Shown here: positions 42,797 to 52,086 of the stretch, in pieces
How positions within the stretch are numbered: the stretch's first letter is position 1
How the letters are laid out: every line of letters begins with the position of its first letter
Assembly: GCF_003583365.1 (NCBI RefSeq)
Contig: NZ_QXED01000004.1
Coordinates: 663,039-727,038, forward strand
Length of the DNA: 64,000 nucleotides
Direction of reading: 5' to 3'
DNA from: Fibrisoma montanum
Lineage (GTDB): Bacteria; Bacteroidota; Bacteroidia; Cytophagales; Spirosomataceae
Program-made: the position numbers and the translations under genes
Notes under the pieces: generated by a model
The model's input: only the letters and a program-made list of their open reading frames with translations
Databases searched by the model: none
What the model was told of the DNA's origin: nothing

Positions 42797-45154
42797 TCAA
42801 AAGTAAAAATTGTAAGCAATGGACGGTATCAGGGTACCAAATACAGACAGTCGGTAAGCCTGGGTACGCTGATTGGTCCGGGTGAAATAGATTGAGTATG
42901 GATTCCTGCGGGCGTACACGTTGTAAAGCCCAAGCGTCCAGATACCGTATCGGCGCTGGGTTTTGTTGAAGCGCGTGTCTTTTGAGAACGCTACGTCGAG
43001 TCGGTGGTAGTCGGGAACCCGGTCGGCATTCCGGCGCGAGTAGTCCTGAACGGGTTCGCCATCATACGTATAGCGGCCATCGGGATAGGTAGCCGGAATG
43101 CCGGTATAATACACGAAATTGGTGCTGAACGACCAGTTGTGCGGCAGCAGCCAGCGGGTCTGCAGGTTTAACGTATGCGGCCGGTCAATGTAGGATGGAT
43201 AATAGGCTCCGCCATTGATCTGAAGTTCGGTAAAGGGCGTTCGGGTGGCAATCAGCGACCGGGCGTACGTGTAGTTGAACTGGCCCGTCAGGCGGCCCTG
43301 GTTTTTGCTGATGCCGGCTTCTATGCCGTAGGCGCGCCCTTCGGCTCGCAGCAGATCCGTTTCCAGCGTTGGGTTCAGGATCAGGTTGGCCCCGTAGCGG
43401 TATTCAATCTGATTCTGCAGTTTCTTATAGTACGCTTCCAGACTCAGTTCAATGGCATTGTCGCGCAGATTCTGGAAAAGCCCCACCGATACCTGATCGG
43501 CTATCTGCGGTGGAACGTAGCTGTCGCTCAGCTTCCAGAAGTCGAGGGGGGTGATCGCCGTAGTGTTTGAAACCAGGTTGATATACTGCCGTGTGCGGCT
43601 CAGGCTGGCTTTCAGAGCGGTGTGAGCGGCTAGCTGCACCCGCAGACCCAGCCTTGGCTCCAGGCCGCCGTAGGTTTGAATGGTCTGGCTGCGACCGAAA
43701 CGGCTGGAATCGGTACGGGTTTCGGGTGAGCGCGGTACGTCGCCCGCGTAGCTGTACACGGTTCGTGGACCCGTAAACGCATACACCGAGTACCGCAGGC
43801 CGGCCTGTAGGGTTACGCTGGGCGTCAGCTCCCATTCGGTGTTGACGTAGATGCCGCCTTCACGTCCGTGCTCCGGCGCAATCCGTTGCGGGTTGATGCT
43901 CGACTGATCACCCGTCGGCGTTACTTCTCCTGTTTGCACCTGGTATAAAATGGCGTTAACCCCCGCCTGAAGTTTGTGCTTCTGATTCAGGGTGTAGGTC
44001 ACGTCGGCTTTTCCTTCGCGCTGGTCAATCGAGGAGCCAAACCGGAACGTGAGGCCGGGGGTTACGCCGTCGACCCGGAGCCGGTAGCCACTATACAGGC
44101 CCAGAAGGCTGACCTGCAGGTTGGGTTGAACCAGATAACTCCAGCGCCCCGTCACCACGTTCGATTGCCAGCCGTAGAGCGTATCGCCGGGAAACTGAAA
44201 GCTGTCTTCGCTGCGGTAGGCCGACAACGCAATGGTTTGCTGCGGGCTGGGCGTAAACGTGAGCTTAAGATTACCGTCGTAGAAGAAGGCCCGACTGTTT
44301 CTAACGCTTGGCGCCGGGAATGCCCGAAGGATATAGGTCGGGAAGGCGATCCGGCCACCCGCCAGCAGCGTGACCTTAGAACTGATCGGGCCATCGACAA
44401 CAACCCGGCCGCTGACCGGGCTAATTCCGCCCGACACCCGCCAGCGGTCCGTTCCGCCACTACGGGTGCTCATCAGCAGCAGCGATGATACCCGGCCACC
44501 ATACTGGGCCGAGAAGGCGCCCTTGTTCAGGCTTACATCCTGCACCACGTCGGAACTAACGTTGGTGTAAAAGCCCAGCAGGTGCGAGGTGTTGAACAGC
44601 GGGGCACCGTCGAGCAGGACCAGATTCTGATCGGCGCGTCCCCCCCGAACGTTGAAGCCACCGGCTCCTTCGCCGGCGGTAGTGACGCCCGCCTGCAATA
44701 CCAGCGCTTTCAGAATATCCGGTTCGCCCAGCACCACCGGCATCCGCTTCAACTGGGGTATGCTGAGCTGGATCTGCCCCATACGGACATCGGTGATATT
44801 GCGGTCTTCCCGCTGCGCCCGCACATCCACTTCGTCGAGATCGACCGAACGGGGTTTGAGGGAGAAATCAAGGGTTGAAGGGCGGTTGAGCGTAACGCTT
44901 TCGCGGATTCGAAAATAGCCCACCGCCGAAATGTACAGGGTCAGTATACCGGGTGGCTGAGTCAGTCGGACAACCCCCAGGCTGTCGCCCTGCGCGCCGG
45001 CGTTCGTTTCGGCCACTAACACACTGGCGTTGGGAATCGGCTTTTGCGTAGCCGCATCGCGTACGGTAATGGTCAGTTGCAGACGTTGCTGAGCGAAGGC
45101 ACGGGGTACGCCGATCACCGCCAAAAGGAAAAGAAAAGGGAAGAGGTACTTCAT
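42797..45154 (-). CDS. TonB-dependent outer-membrane receptor with carboxypeptidase-like domain
   Basis: 785 residues. After the signal peptide (FPFLFLLAVIGVPRAFA) comes a carboxypeptidase-regulatory-like domain (RDAATQKPIPNASVLVAETN), then the plug domain (GEPDILKALVLQAGVTTAGE and GGFNVRGGRADQNLVLLDGA), and a 22-strand-type barrel ending in the aromatic SIAYNFYF. Such receptors import a ligand with energy from TonB. The next gene encodes its DUF4249 partner lipoprotein. The transported ligand is unknown; no ECF sigma or anti-sigma pair is adjacent. Confidence 0.92.
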   Translation of the reverse strand: MKYLFPFLFLLAVIGVPRAFAQQRLQLTITVRDAATQKPIPNASVLVAETNAGAQGDSLGVVRLTQPPGILTLYISAVGYFRIRESVTLNRPSTLDFSLKPRSVDLDEVDVRAQREDRNITDVRMGQIQLSIPQLKRMPVVLGEPDILKALVLQAGVTTAGEGAGGFNVRGGRADQNLVLLDGAPLFNTSHLLGFYTNVSSDVVQDVSLNKGAFSAQYGGRVSSLLLMSTRSGGTDRWRVSGGISPVSGRVVVDGPISSKVTLLAGGRIAFPTYILRAFPAPSVRNSRAFFYDGNLKLTFTPSPQQTIALSAYRSEDSFQFPGDTLYGWQSNVVTGRWSYLVQPNLQVSLLGLYSGYRLRVDGVTPGLTFRFGSSIDQREGKADVTYTLNQKHKLQAGVNAILYQVQTGEVTPTGDQSSINPQRIAPEHGREGGIYVNTEWELTPSVTLQAGLRYSVYAFTGPRTVYSYAGDVPRSPETRTDSSRFGRSQTIQTYGGLEPRLGLRVQLAAHTALKASLSRTRQYINLVSNTTAITPLDFWKLSDSYVPPQIADQVSVGLFQNLRDNAIELSLEAYYKKLQNQIEYRYGANLILNPTLETDLLRAEGRAYGIEAGISKNQGRLTGQFNYTYARSLIATRTPFTELQINGGAYYPSYIDRPHTLNLQTRWLLPHNWSFSTNFVYYTGIPATYPDGRYTYDGEPVQDYSRRNADRVPDYHRLDVAFSKDTRFNKTQRRYGIWTLGLYNVYARRNPYSIYFTRTNQRTQAYRLSVFGTLIPSIAYNFYF

Positions 45155-45271
45155 ACCGTTGACGAACAGGACGCTGAATCAGGACCCGTAAGGTACAAAG
45201 AAGGTTGGAAAATCAGGCCACCGGAGCCGTTTTGAGTGAAGCATATACCGGCCCGGGTGACCCGTAAGCCC

Positions 45272-46606
45272 TCAGCGATTGAGGGCTTTCTTGTACGTGT
45301 CAATGGCTCGTTGGCGGGCCATCGGGTGATCGACGATGGGTTGGGAATACCGCAATGAGTCGAATTCGGGCACCCACCGCCGGATGTATTCACCTTTTGG
45401 GTCAAATTTTCGGGCTTGCTCCGCCGGATTGAACACCCGGAAGTAAGGCGCGGCATCGTTGCCCGTTCCGGCAATCCACTGCCAGTTGCCGTTGTTGGCG
45501 GCCAGGTCGTAGTCGCGCAGCTTCCGGGCGAAATACGCTTCGCCGATCCGCCAGTCGATGAGCAGGTGCTTGACGCAGAAACTGGCCACGACCAGCCGGA
45601 CGCGGTTGTGCATCCAGCCGGTTTCGTTGAGCTGCCGCATGCCGGCGTCAACGATTGGGTAACCGGTTTCGCCGTTCTGCCAGCGTTCTATGTCGTCGGG
45701 GCGATTCAGGAAAGGAATATCTTCGTACTCGCGCCGGAACGCGTGTTTCTCAACGTGCGGGAAGTGATCCAGTATCTGGAAATAAAAATCGCGCCAGGCC
45801 AGTTCGGTCAGGAAGCGTTCGCTGGTGGCCTGCGCCTGACGTACCAGATCGCGAATGCTGATCGTGCCAAAGCGCAGGTGTATGCCCAGTTCGCTGGTAC
45901 CCGCCTGGGCTGGGTAGTTGCGCGTCTCTTCGTACGTCCGCAGCAGGTCGTCGTTGACCGTCGGAACCGGATACGATTCGCCCTTCGGCCGGAAATTCAT
46001 GTCGGCCAGCGTTGGTATTGTGTAGTCATGATCGCCCAGGTCGGCCGTTTTCGCGAAGTTGGCGAAGTACGTTTCGGTGGGGTACGATTTGACGTAGAAG
46101 TCGTTCAGCTTACCGATCCAGTTGCGGCTATACGGCGTAAAAACGGTGTAGGGCTTGCCACCACCGGTCAGCACCTCGTCGCGGTCAAAGATGACCTGGT
46201 CCTTGAAGGTATGGAAGCCGATACCCTGTTCGGCCAGCATGGCTTTGACCACGGCGTCGCGTTCTTTGGCGTACACCTCGTAGTCATAATTGGTGTAGAC
46301 ATCGGCAACCGTTAACTCCTCAACGATCTGTTTGAGGACGTCGATGGGCCGTCCGTAGCGGGCAATGATCGTGGATCCCATTTCGCTGAGCTGATCCTGC
46401 AACGTCTGAATTTCCCGGTGGATGAATTCAACCCGGCGGTCGTCGCGATCCTCCAGCTGATCGAGAATCAGCCGGTCGTACACAAAAACGGGCAGAACAG
46501 GCCGGCCACTTTTCAGGGCGTAATACAATGCGGCATTATCATGTAATCGTAGATCGCGCCGGAGCCAGACAAGCGAAATGGGGTGAGCAGTAACGGATGG
46601 CTTCAT
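45272..46606 (-). CDS. phrB: Deoxyribodipyrimidine photolyase (class I type)
   Basis: 444 residues. The N-terminal alpha/beta domain starts SLVWLRRDLRLHDNAALYYA, and the FAD-binding helical domain contains GTSELGIHLRFGTISIRDL, TELAWRDFYFQILDHFP, NGETGYPIVDAGMRQLNETG and WMHNRVRLVVASFCVKHLL. The conserved tryptophans and the late NGNWQWIAGTGNDAAPYFRV segment fit a CPD photolyase that repairs UV dimers with blue light. The hairpin at 45266-45288 overlaps its stop codon. Confidence 0.95.
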   Translation of the reverse strand: MKPSVTAHPISLVWLRRDLRLHDNAALYYALKSGRPVLPVFVYDRLILDQLEDRDDRRVEFIHREIQTLQDQLSEMGSTIIARYGRPIDVLKQIVEELTVADVYTNYDYEVYAKERDAVVKAMLAEQGIGFHTFKDQVIFDRDEVLTGGGKPYTVFTPYSRNWIGKLNDFYVKSYPTETYFANFAKTADLGDHDYTIPTLADMNFRPKGESYPVPTVNDDLLRTYEETRNYPAQAGTSELGIHLRFGTISIRDLVRQAQATSERFLTELAWRDFYFQILDHFPHVEKHAFRREYEDIPFLNRPDDIERWQNGETGYPIVDAGMRQLNETGWMHNRVRLVVASFCVKHLLIDWRIGEAYFARKLRDYDLAANNGNWQWIAGTGNDAAPYFRVFNPAEQARKFDPKGEYIRRWVPEFDSLRYSQPIVDHPMARQRAIDTYKKALNR

Positions 46607-46701
46607 AGATGATTCGGCTAACTGCTCGTTTGCCCGGAATGTTTGTACAATTTCCGGCTCAATGATAACCGCCGGGTTGATTCACGTGCCCTGGAAAGAC
46701 A

Positions 46702-46735
46702 AAAACCCTGTCAGGACAAGCCTGAACAGGGTTTT
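46702..46735 (-). terminator. Terminator after the TonB-like gene
   Basis: Stem AAAACCCTGT-CAGG with its complement (one bulge, 5-nt loop), followed on the minus strand by a T run, between the stop at 46791 and the photolyase start. Confidence 0.7.
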
Positions 46736-46790
46736 GTGCACACTGCAACCAGATATAACAACGCTTATGATCCTAGAAACAGCTTATTGA

Positions 46791-47135
46791 CTATTCCGGC
46801 TGAAAACGTAGCCGAACGGTGTACAACTCGCCCGGGTTAGCGGCAATCATAACTTTCTTACCGGTCAGCTGCTGGATCAGCCCCGTATTGAGTTGTTCAT
46901 TCTGACTAAAAACTTCGACCTGACACAGCTCATTGTCGGCATTTACCCGGAACTGGATCATCACAATCCCGCCCCTTTTGGTTTGCCGGAGCACATCAGG
47001 GTAATGAATGTATTTGGCTAACTGCTGCTCCCAGGTATTTTTAGGGGCTTTCGTTTTGCGATCATTGGTAGGCGTAGCGTAGGCTTGCACCGCCAGGAAG
47101 CCTACCAGCGTAAAGAGAAAAAGGGACTTTTTCAT
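46791..47135 (-). CDS. Small exported TonB C-terminal-like protein
   Basis: 114 residues with a signal peptide (SLFLFTLVGFLAVQAYA). The mature part matches the TonB C-terminal fold: QLAKYIHYPDVLRQTKRGGI, VMIQFRVNADNELCQVEVFS and TVRLRFQPE. It lacks the membrane anchor and proline-rich spacer of a true TonB, so it is a free periplasmic version. Its role, perhaps in receptor interaction, is not known. Confidence 0.8.
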   Translation of the reverse strand: MKKSLFLFTLVGFLAVQAYATPTNDRKTKAPKNTWEQQLAKYIHYPDVLRQTKRGGIVMIQFRVNADNELCQVEVFSQNEQLNTGLIQQLTGKKVMIAANPGELYTVRLRFQPE

Positions 47136-47399
47136 GACTTCATTTGTGTTTAAAAGAACCGTACCTACTTGCCTGAGTCCCTCACTCGAGTCGCACAGAC
47201 TTATATTACTGTAATATTACCAAAATATTAACACAATGTTAAGTAAATGTTAATATTAATTTTTGGCGGATCTTTAAAGCAAGCAAATGAAGAATAGAAG
47301 GAAGTATTAATATGTTGAAGGTCAGTTATTTAAATACATAGAAATACGTAGACTCAACACATTTATAGAAACCTAAATGTTACGTCAATGTTAAGAGAC
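47136..47399. other. AT-rich intergenic region
   Basis: 264 bases, strongly AT-rich at 47205-47400, with repeated TTAATATT/AATATTA motifs. No gene was seen. It probably holds the promoter of the TonB-like gene and the trailer of the CocE-type gene. Confidence 0.4.
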
Positions 47400-49358
47400 T
47401 TATTTGTTTTGCGTAGTTAACTCAATTTTCGACGGGTGGGCTGCGTCATGATACAACCGCATAGTAGCCTTCTGAAAATCGGATGCATTGGCCGTACTGA
47501 TGTCCAGAAATTTCTGCGGATTCCGGTCCACCAGCGGAAACCACGTGTGCTGCACCTGTACCATAAGCCGGTGCCCTTTTCGGAACGTGTGCAGGGCATC
47601 ATTCAGCGGAACGCGAACCTCGGCTATCTGACCCGGTTTGAACGGCTCCGGTTGTTCGAGTGAGTTGCGGAATTTGCCGCGCAGCACTTCCGCCCGAACC
47701 AGCCGTTGGTACCCACCCAGTGTCAGTCCTTTGGGGTTTTCGGCCGGGTTGGGTGTGTTGTCCGGCAATACGTCGATGATCTTAACGATGAAATCGGCGT
47801 CGGTACCGGTTGTCGACACGAACAGGTTAGCGCTGATCGGGCCGGCCAGCACCAGGTCGTCGGCGAACGGTTCGCTGACAAACGTGACGACATCCGGTCG
47901 GCGAGCCGCAAAGCGTTGATCTTCGATCATGTACTGGTTATTGCGCCGGGCGTAGATACCGTCGGTGTACGGCACTGGTTTGGCCGGGTCGCTGACGTAT
48001 TCATCGAACGACTCGCCCGCGGTCGGGGTGGTGGTTGTCAACTGTCCCTGAGGAGCCAGAAAAAGAGTCTGGGTAGTGGTGGTTTTGGGCGGCCAGGCGT
48101 CAAATGATTTCCACTCGTTCGTGCCCGTATCGAACATGGCGGCCTCCGGTGCCGTAAATGAGCCTTTGCCTTTGAGGTGGTAGGCAAAGAAGGGCGTTTC
48201 AAACGTATCGCGGTAGTAGTTGGCTGTGTTTTGCCCAAAGGCGAACGGCCCAAACAGGCTCCAGTCATCGCGCGCCCAGGCACCGTGTGTCCAGGGACCC
48301 ATGACCAGCCGGTTGTTGGTGCCGGGGTTCTGTTTCTCGATGGCCTCGTACGTCCGTAGCGTCCCGAACAGATCCTCCGCATCGTACCAGCCGCCTACCA
48401 CCAGCGTAGCGGGCAGTTGCGATCCCGGTTGGGTCGCTTTCAGATGAGGCCGGATGTTTCGGCTTTTCCAGTAGGCGTCGTAGGTGTCGTGTTGCAGGTA
48501 CTCATTCCAGATTTTTGCCTTGTTATTGAAGTACTGGGGATCGTTAGCATGCTTGATCGGCCCTAAGTCCAGAAAGAACTGGTACGCATCCTTCGGGCGC
48601 CAGGTAAACATGGGTTCATAGTCGGCAACTGGCCCTTTGCGGGGTGCGTCGAAATAATTCATGAACGAAAAATTATCGAGCAGGAAGAATGCGCCGTTGT
48701 GCCGCGCGTCGTCGCCGATGAATTCGTCCGTTACGGGTGCCTGGGGCGATACGGCTTTCAGGGCCGGATGGGCACCGGGTAAAGCCGCCGACGCATAGAA
48801 ACCGGGGTAGGAAATGCCGATCAGTCCAACGCGGCCGTTGTTGTTCGGTATGTTTTTGAGCAGCCACTCGATGGTGTCGTACGTATCAGTGCTCTCGTCG
48901 GTGGCCGTTGGTACGTTGGTTTTAAGCGTCGATTTTCTTCCCCTGCCTACCGAAGCGGTAGGTTTCGTCCGGTCGAGGCTGGGCGTCATTTCCTCAAAAT
49001 TGCCCTCGCTCATGTAGCGGCCACGCACATCCTGAAATACGAATATGTACTTCTCCTGCGATAACGCTTTGCTGGGTCCGGGCCCGGTTTTCGGGTAATT
49101 GGTTTCACCGTACGGTCCGGCTGAGTAGGGCGTCCGCTCCATCAGGAACGGATAGCGGTTGGCGGGACTGGCATCGGTCGGTACGTAGATAACGGTGTAG
49201 AGCTTTGTACCGTCGCGCATCGGAATCTGGCGGTCCAGTTTCGTGTAGTTTTGACGGACAACCAGTGAATCGGCGGCAGCGGCCGGCGACTGGGCGTTGC
49301 CGGGAGAGGAAAGCAGGACTACTGACAACGCAGTCAGGAGCAGTCGGAAAACGAACAT
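47400..49358 (-). CDS. CocE/NonD-type X-Pro acylpeptidase-like hydrolase
   Basis: 652 residues with a signal peptide (FRLLLTALSVVLLSSPGNAQ). The N-terminal domain opens with IPMRDGTKLYTVIYVPTDAS, then DVRGRYMSEG, and the nucleophile elbow GISYPGFYAS (Ser about residue 178). A helical cap and the C-terminal jelly-roll domain (DLVLAGPISANLFVSTTGTD) complete the S15/CocE architecture. Such enzymes cleave acyl esters or peptides. The exported location fits peptide or ester scavenging; the substrate is unknown. Confidence 0.9.
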   Translation of the reverse strand: MFVFRLLLTALSVVLLSSPGNAQSPAAAADSLVVRQNYTKLDRQIPMRDGTKLYTVIYVPTDASPANRYPFLMERTPYSAGPYGETNYPKTGPGPSKALSQEKYIFVFQDVRGRYMSEGNFEEMTPSLDRTKPTASVGRGRKSTLKTNVPTATDESTDTYDTIEWLLKNIPNNNGRVGLIGISYPGFYASAALPGAHPALKAVSPQAPVTDEFIGDDARHNGAFFLLDNFSFMNYFDAPRKGPVADYEPMFTWRPKDAYQFFLDLGPIKHANDPQYFNNKAKIWNEYLQHDTYDAYWKSRNIRPHLKATQPGSQLPATLVVGGWYDAEDLFGTLRTYEAIEKQNPGTNNRLVMGPWTHGAWARDDWSLFGPFAFGQNTANYYRDTFETPFFAYHLKGKGSFTAPEAAMFDTGTNEWKSFDAWPPKTTTTQTLFLAPQGQLTTTTPTAGESFDEYVSDPAKPVPYTDGIYARRNNQYMIEDQRFAARRPDVVTFVSEPFADDLVLAGPISANLFVSTTGTDADFIVKIIDVLPDNTPNPAENPKGLTLGGYQRLVRAEVLRGKFRNSLEQPEPFKPGQIAEVRVPLNDALHTFRKGHRLMVQVQHTWFPLVDRNPQKFLDISTANASDFQKATMRLYHDAAHPSKIELTTQNK

Positions 49359-49400
49359 GGCAGCAGATGGGTAAAATGCGCCGTAAGTAAATCAGAAATC

Positions 49401-49456
49401 GCACAGGACGTACGGTTGGCGGGTATAAAATACACGAACAGCCCTACGTCCTGTGC
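49401..49456 (-). terminator. Hairpin between the LytR operon and the CocE-type gene
   Basis: A perfect 12-bp stem (GCACAGGACGTA, 49401-49412 with 49445-49456) and a 32-nt loop. It is a probable terminator of the operon ending at 49473. Confidence 0.55.
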
Positions 49457-49472
49457 GCTACACGATGCCGTT

Positions 49473-49697
49473 TTATGCCGCTGTCCGCCGGGTCGGTGCG
49501 GTCCGGTTCCACCGCCGAACGTAGTGGCCCAGCCATAACCAGAGCCCCGACAGTACGACTGCCGGCAGGATGACGACGCGGGTCATAAAAGCGGCTTCCG
49601 GGATGCTGGCTACGGGGCCGTAGATGAATCCCAGGATGGGAACACTCGCCAGCATGTGGAACCAGCGGATGAGTTTGCGTTCGGTTGAAGCTTTCAT
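49473..49697 (-). CDS. Small two-helix membrane protein
   Basis: 74 residues with two hydrophobic helices (WFHMLASVPILGFIYGPVAS, VVILPAVVLSGLWLWLGHYV) and basic ends. No known domain was recognised. It is the last gene of the kinase-regulator operon, 11 bases after the response regulator, which supports it being real. It may be an accessory membrane part of the signalling system. Confidence 0.65.
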   Translation of the reverse strand: MKASTERKLIRWFHMLASVPILGFIYGPVASIPEAAFMTRVVILPAVVLSGLWLWLGHYVRRWNRTAPTRRTAA

Positions 49698-49708
49698 ACC
49701 CTTGGTGT

Positions 49709-50488
49709 TTACAGTTCCAGCATTTGCCGGATGGATTCGCTGTAGGTGGAGCCGGTGGTGAGTTTTGTCGCTTTCTTATCGGTTAAGGCCAGCAGGAACT
49801 TACCGTCGAAATGCCGGTGAACCTCCGCGATTTTGAGCCGATTCACCAGGACCGACCGGCTGACGCGCACGAACGTATCGGGTAACTTCTCGGCCAGGGT
49901 CGTGATGGTGTACGTCGTCAGAAATTTCTGGCCATCGACCGTCGACAGAAAAACGTACTTGTCTTCGGCTTCGAAGTAAGCGATGTCCGACAGCGGAATC
50001 AGCTTGATTTTCTCGCCGGTTTTGACGGAGATCGAGTAAATCTCTTTTTTAGGCTGCATCTGAGCCAGCAAACGCATAACGTTCTCCGTCATCGGGTTCG
50101 TGGCCGAAGCGGTTTCGTTCCGTTCAACCAGCGCCCGGATTTTCTGCGCCGTCCGGGCCAGTCGGTCGGCTTCGATGGGTTTCAGCAGGTAATCCACCGA
50201 GTTTTCCTCAAAGGCGCGGATGGCATACTGATCGTAGGCGGTTGCAAAAACGACCATCGGTACGTCGGTCAGGCGGCCGAGCATCTCGAATCCGTTGAGC
50301 AGGGGCATTTCAATATCCAGAAAAATGACGTCGGGCTGCTGTTCGGTGATCAGCGTCAGCCCTTCGGCTCCGTTGGCCGCGTCGCCGATCACCGCAAATG
50401 TATCCTGGTGCTTATCGAGCAGTCGCCGAAGCCGGCTGATGGCCAGTGCTTCGTCGTCGATTAGAATGGTTCTGAGCGGAAGTGTCAT
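49709..50488 (-). CDS. LytTR-family response regulator
   Basis: 259 residues. The receiver domain has the acidic pair DDE near residue 11, the phospho-acceptor Asp58 (VIFLDIEMP) and the conserved Lys in YLLKPIEAD. The C-terminal LytTR DNA-binding domain starts about residue 155 (YSISVKTGEKIKLIPLSDIA, then FVRVSRSVLVNRLKI). It regulates transcription in response to the adjacent kinase, which ends 15 bases upstream in the same operon. Confidence 0.95.
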   Translation of the reverse strand: MTLPLRTILIDDEALAISRLRRLLDKHQDTFAVIGDAANGAEGLTLITEQQPDVIFLDIEMPLLNGFEMLGRLTDVPMVVFATAYDQYAIRAFEENSVDYLLKPIEADRLARTAQKIRALVERNETASATNPMTENVMRLLAQMQPKKEIYSISVKTGEKIKLIPLSDIAYFEAEDKYVFLSTVDGQKFLTTYTITTLAEKLPDTFVRVSRSVLVNRLKIAEVHRHFDGKFLLALTDKKATKLTTGSTYSESIRQMLEL

Positions 50489-50503
50489 GGTAAAAACGTT
50501 GCA

Positions 50504-51979
50504 TTAATGGTGAGTGGCAGACGTTGGGAACGGAATCTGTTGCAGGCGACTCATCCGGATCGTCAGCAGCACCTGTTTCAGCGGTTTATTCTGAAGCTCG
50601 ACCTGAGCGTCGTCGCCGTAGAGCAGTTTGAGCTTGTCCTGAATGCTGCGCAGACCGTAGCCCCCGCTCATCGTATCGGCAAAGTCGGGGCCATTGTCGT
50701 GGACGCAGAGATGCAGGTAGCCATCCTGTTCGTAAATCCGGACATCTATCCGGCCGGAGTCGGCACGCTTGGCAATTCCGTGCTTAATGGCGTTCTCTAC
50801 GATGGGCTGCAACAGAAACTGCGGCAGCCGCAGCTCATTCAGGGCCGGGTTGGAAATCGATACGCTGAACGACAGGCGCTCGCCAAAACGTACCTGCTCG
50901 ACCTGCAAATACGTGCGAACCATTTCGAGTTCGTCGGCAATGGACGAAAACAGGTCGCCATCGCGGCCGGTCGAATACCGGAATAACTTCGACAGCAGGA
51001 GCGTCATTTCTTCGGCTTTGTCGGGGTCCTCGTGCACCAGGCTGGCAATGCTGTTCAGGGCGTTGTACAGGAAATGTGGATTAATTTTGGCCTGCAGCGC
51101 GTCCAGTTCGGCCCGGGTTTTCATCTTTTCCAGGTTCAGCAACTGGAACTCCTGCTCGGACAGCTTACGGGTCAACTGACGACCCTGCTGAAGAATGTAT
51201 AAGAACGTATTGGCGATCAGTACGTTGCCAAGGGCGTATAAATACCAGGGTGCGTTTTCCGACGCGAAATTCGGCCGCTGCATCAGTTGCTGAATGGACG
51301 TTTTGCCGAAAAAGGTGTAGAGGATGTTGTTGATGGTAAAGAAAGCAACCAGTGCGACAACGGTAATAATGAGGTGCCGCATCCAGGCGGTTTTGAACCG
51401 GCGGGTTAACCAGGTCAGCATCGACCAGGCCAATATGAATGATACGGCGCCATCCAGTGCGTTCTGAATAATCAGGTACCGGTACAGGCCAGCCATAAGC
51501 CGGTCTTCCGTCGAATTGATCAGGTTGGTAAAAAAGATGACCGAATTGGTACCATAGTTCAGCAGGGCACCAAGGCTCATACCGATCAGGAGGCCCCAGC
51601 CCGGCCGCTGCAGCAGCGTTGTCAGCGTAATCGGCTCCGGCCGGAACTGATCCGGCCGGATGGTACTGCGCCCGGAAAAATTGAATTTAGCCCCCTCTAC
51701 GTTAGCGCCGGTCAGGTTCGTGCCTTCCAGGCCGCTAAAGCTCAGGTTTGCCTCAAATAAATCGGCGTTGGTAAAGTCGGCTTCACTGAGATCAGAGAAA
51801 CTCAGGTCGGCCTGCCGGAGGATAGTCCCGCGGAAGTTGGACCGGGACAGGTTGGAAAAACGGAGGTCGGCTCCCGTCAGGTCAAGGTTGCTAAAATCAA
51901 AGCCGGCCAGGTCAGACGCCCGCATTTTCAGCCGTCTGCCGTTTTTGTTGATGGTGCCGATTAATTGTTCACGCGTCAT
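50504..51979 (-). CDS. LytS-type sensor histidine kinase with N-terminal pentapeptide repeats
   Basis: 491 residues. Residues about 20-100 are pentapeptide repeats (LDLTGADLRFSNLSRSNFRG, ADLFEANLSFSGLEGTNLTG), unusual for a kinase. About four membrane helices follow (130-265), then a coiled coil (EQEFQLLNLEKMKTRAELDA) and the His_kinase box with phospho-acceptor His302 (INPHFLYNALNS). The ATPase domain includes VENAIKHGI and a G box (DNGPDF...GGYGLRSIQ). It phosphorylates the response regulator encoded next. The repeat domain may sense or scaffold on the cytoplasmic side. Confidence 0.93.
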   Translation of the reverse strand: MTREQLIGTINKNGRRLKMRASDLAGFDFSNLDLTGADLRFSNLSRSNFRGTILRQADLSFSDLSEADFTNADLFEANLSFSGLEGTNLTGANVEGAKFNFSGRSTIRPDQFRPEPITLTTLLQRPGWGLLIGMSLGALLNYGTNSVIFFTNLINSTEDRLMAGLYRYLIIQNALDGAVSFILAWSMLTWLTRRFKTAWMRHLIITVVALVAFFTINNILYTFFGKTSIQQLMQRPNFASENAPWYLYALGNVLIANTFLYILQQGRQLTRKLSEQEFQLLNLEKMKTRAELDALQAKINPHFLYNALNSIASLVHEDPDKAEEMTLLLSKLFRYSTGRDGDLFSSIADELEMVRTYLQVEQVRFGERLSFSVSISNPALNELRLPQFLLQPIVENAIKHGIAKRADSGRIDVRIYEQDGYLHLCVHDNGPDFADTMSGGYGLRSIQDKLKLLYGDDAQVELQNKPLKQVLLTIRMSRLQQIPFPTSATHH

Positions 51980-51997
51980 CTCGTCGGTTGGTCAGTG

Positions 51998-52086
51998 GGC
52001 GGTGTTCGGTTTACGGTTTTCGGTGAGTGGTACGGGATGGTCAGACCGAAAATCGTAAACCGAGACATGTAAACTGAACTCCGCCC
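51998..52086. repeat. Imperfect long inverted repeat upstream of the kinase gene
   Basis: An outer GGGCGG/CCGCCC stem and an inner 18-bp stem with one mismatch (CGGTTTACGGTTTTCGGT, 52007-52024, with 52045-52062) surround a loop containing GTACGGGATGGTCAG. The loop again carries a GTACGG and a CAGACC motif. It fills the gap between the upstream gene and the kinase and may terminate or regulate. Confidence 0.65.

Noticed and set aside
45266..45288. Hairpin at the photolyase stop codon as a terminator
   Set aside because: The 9-bp stem is real, but the minus strand behind it is not T-rich, so it was not listed as a separate terminator.
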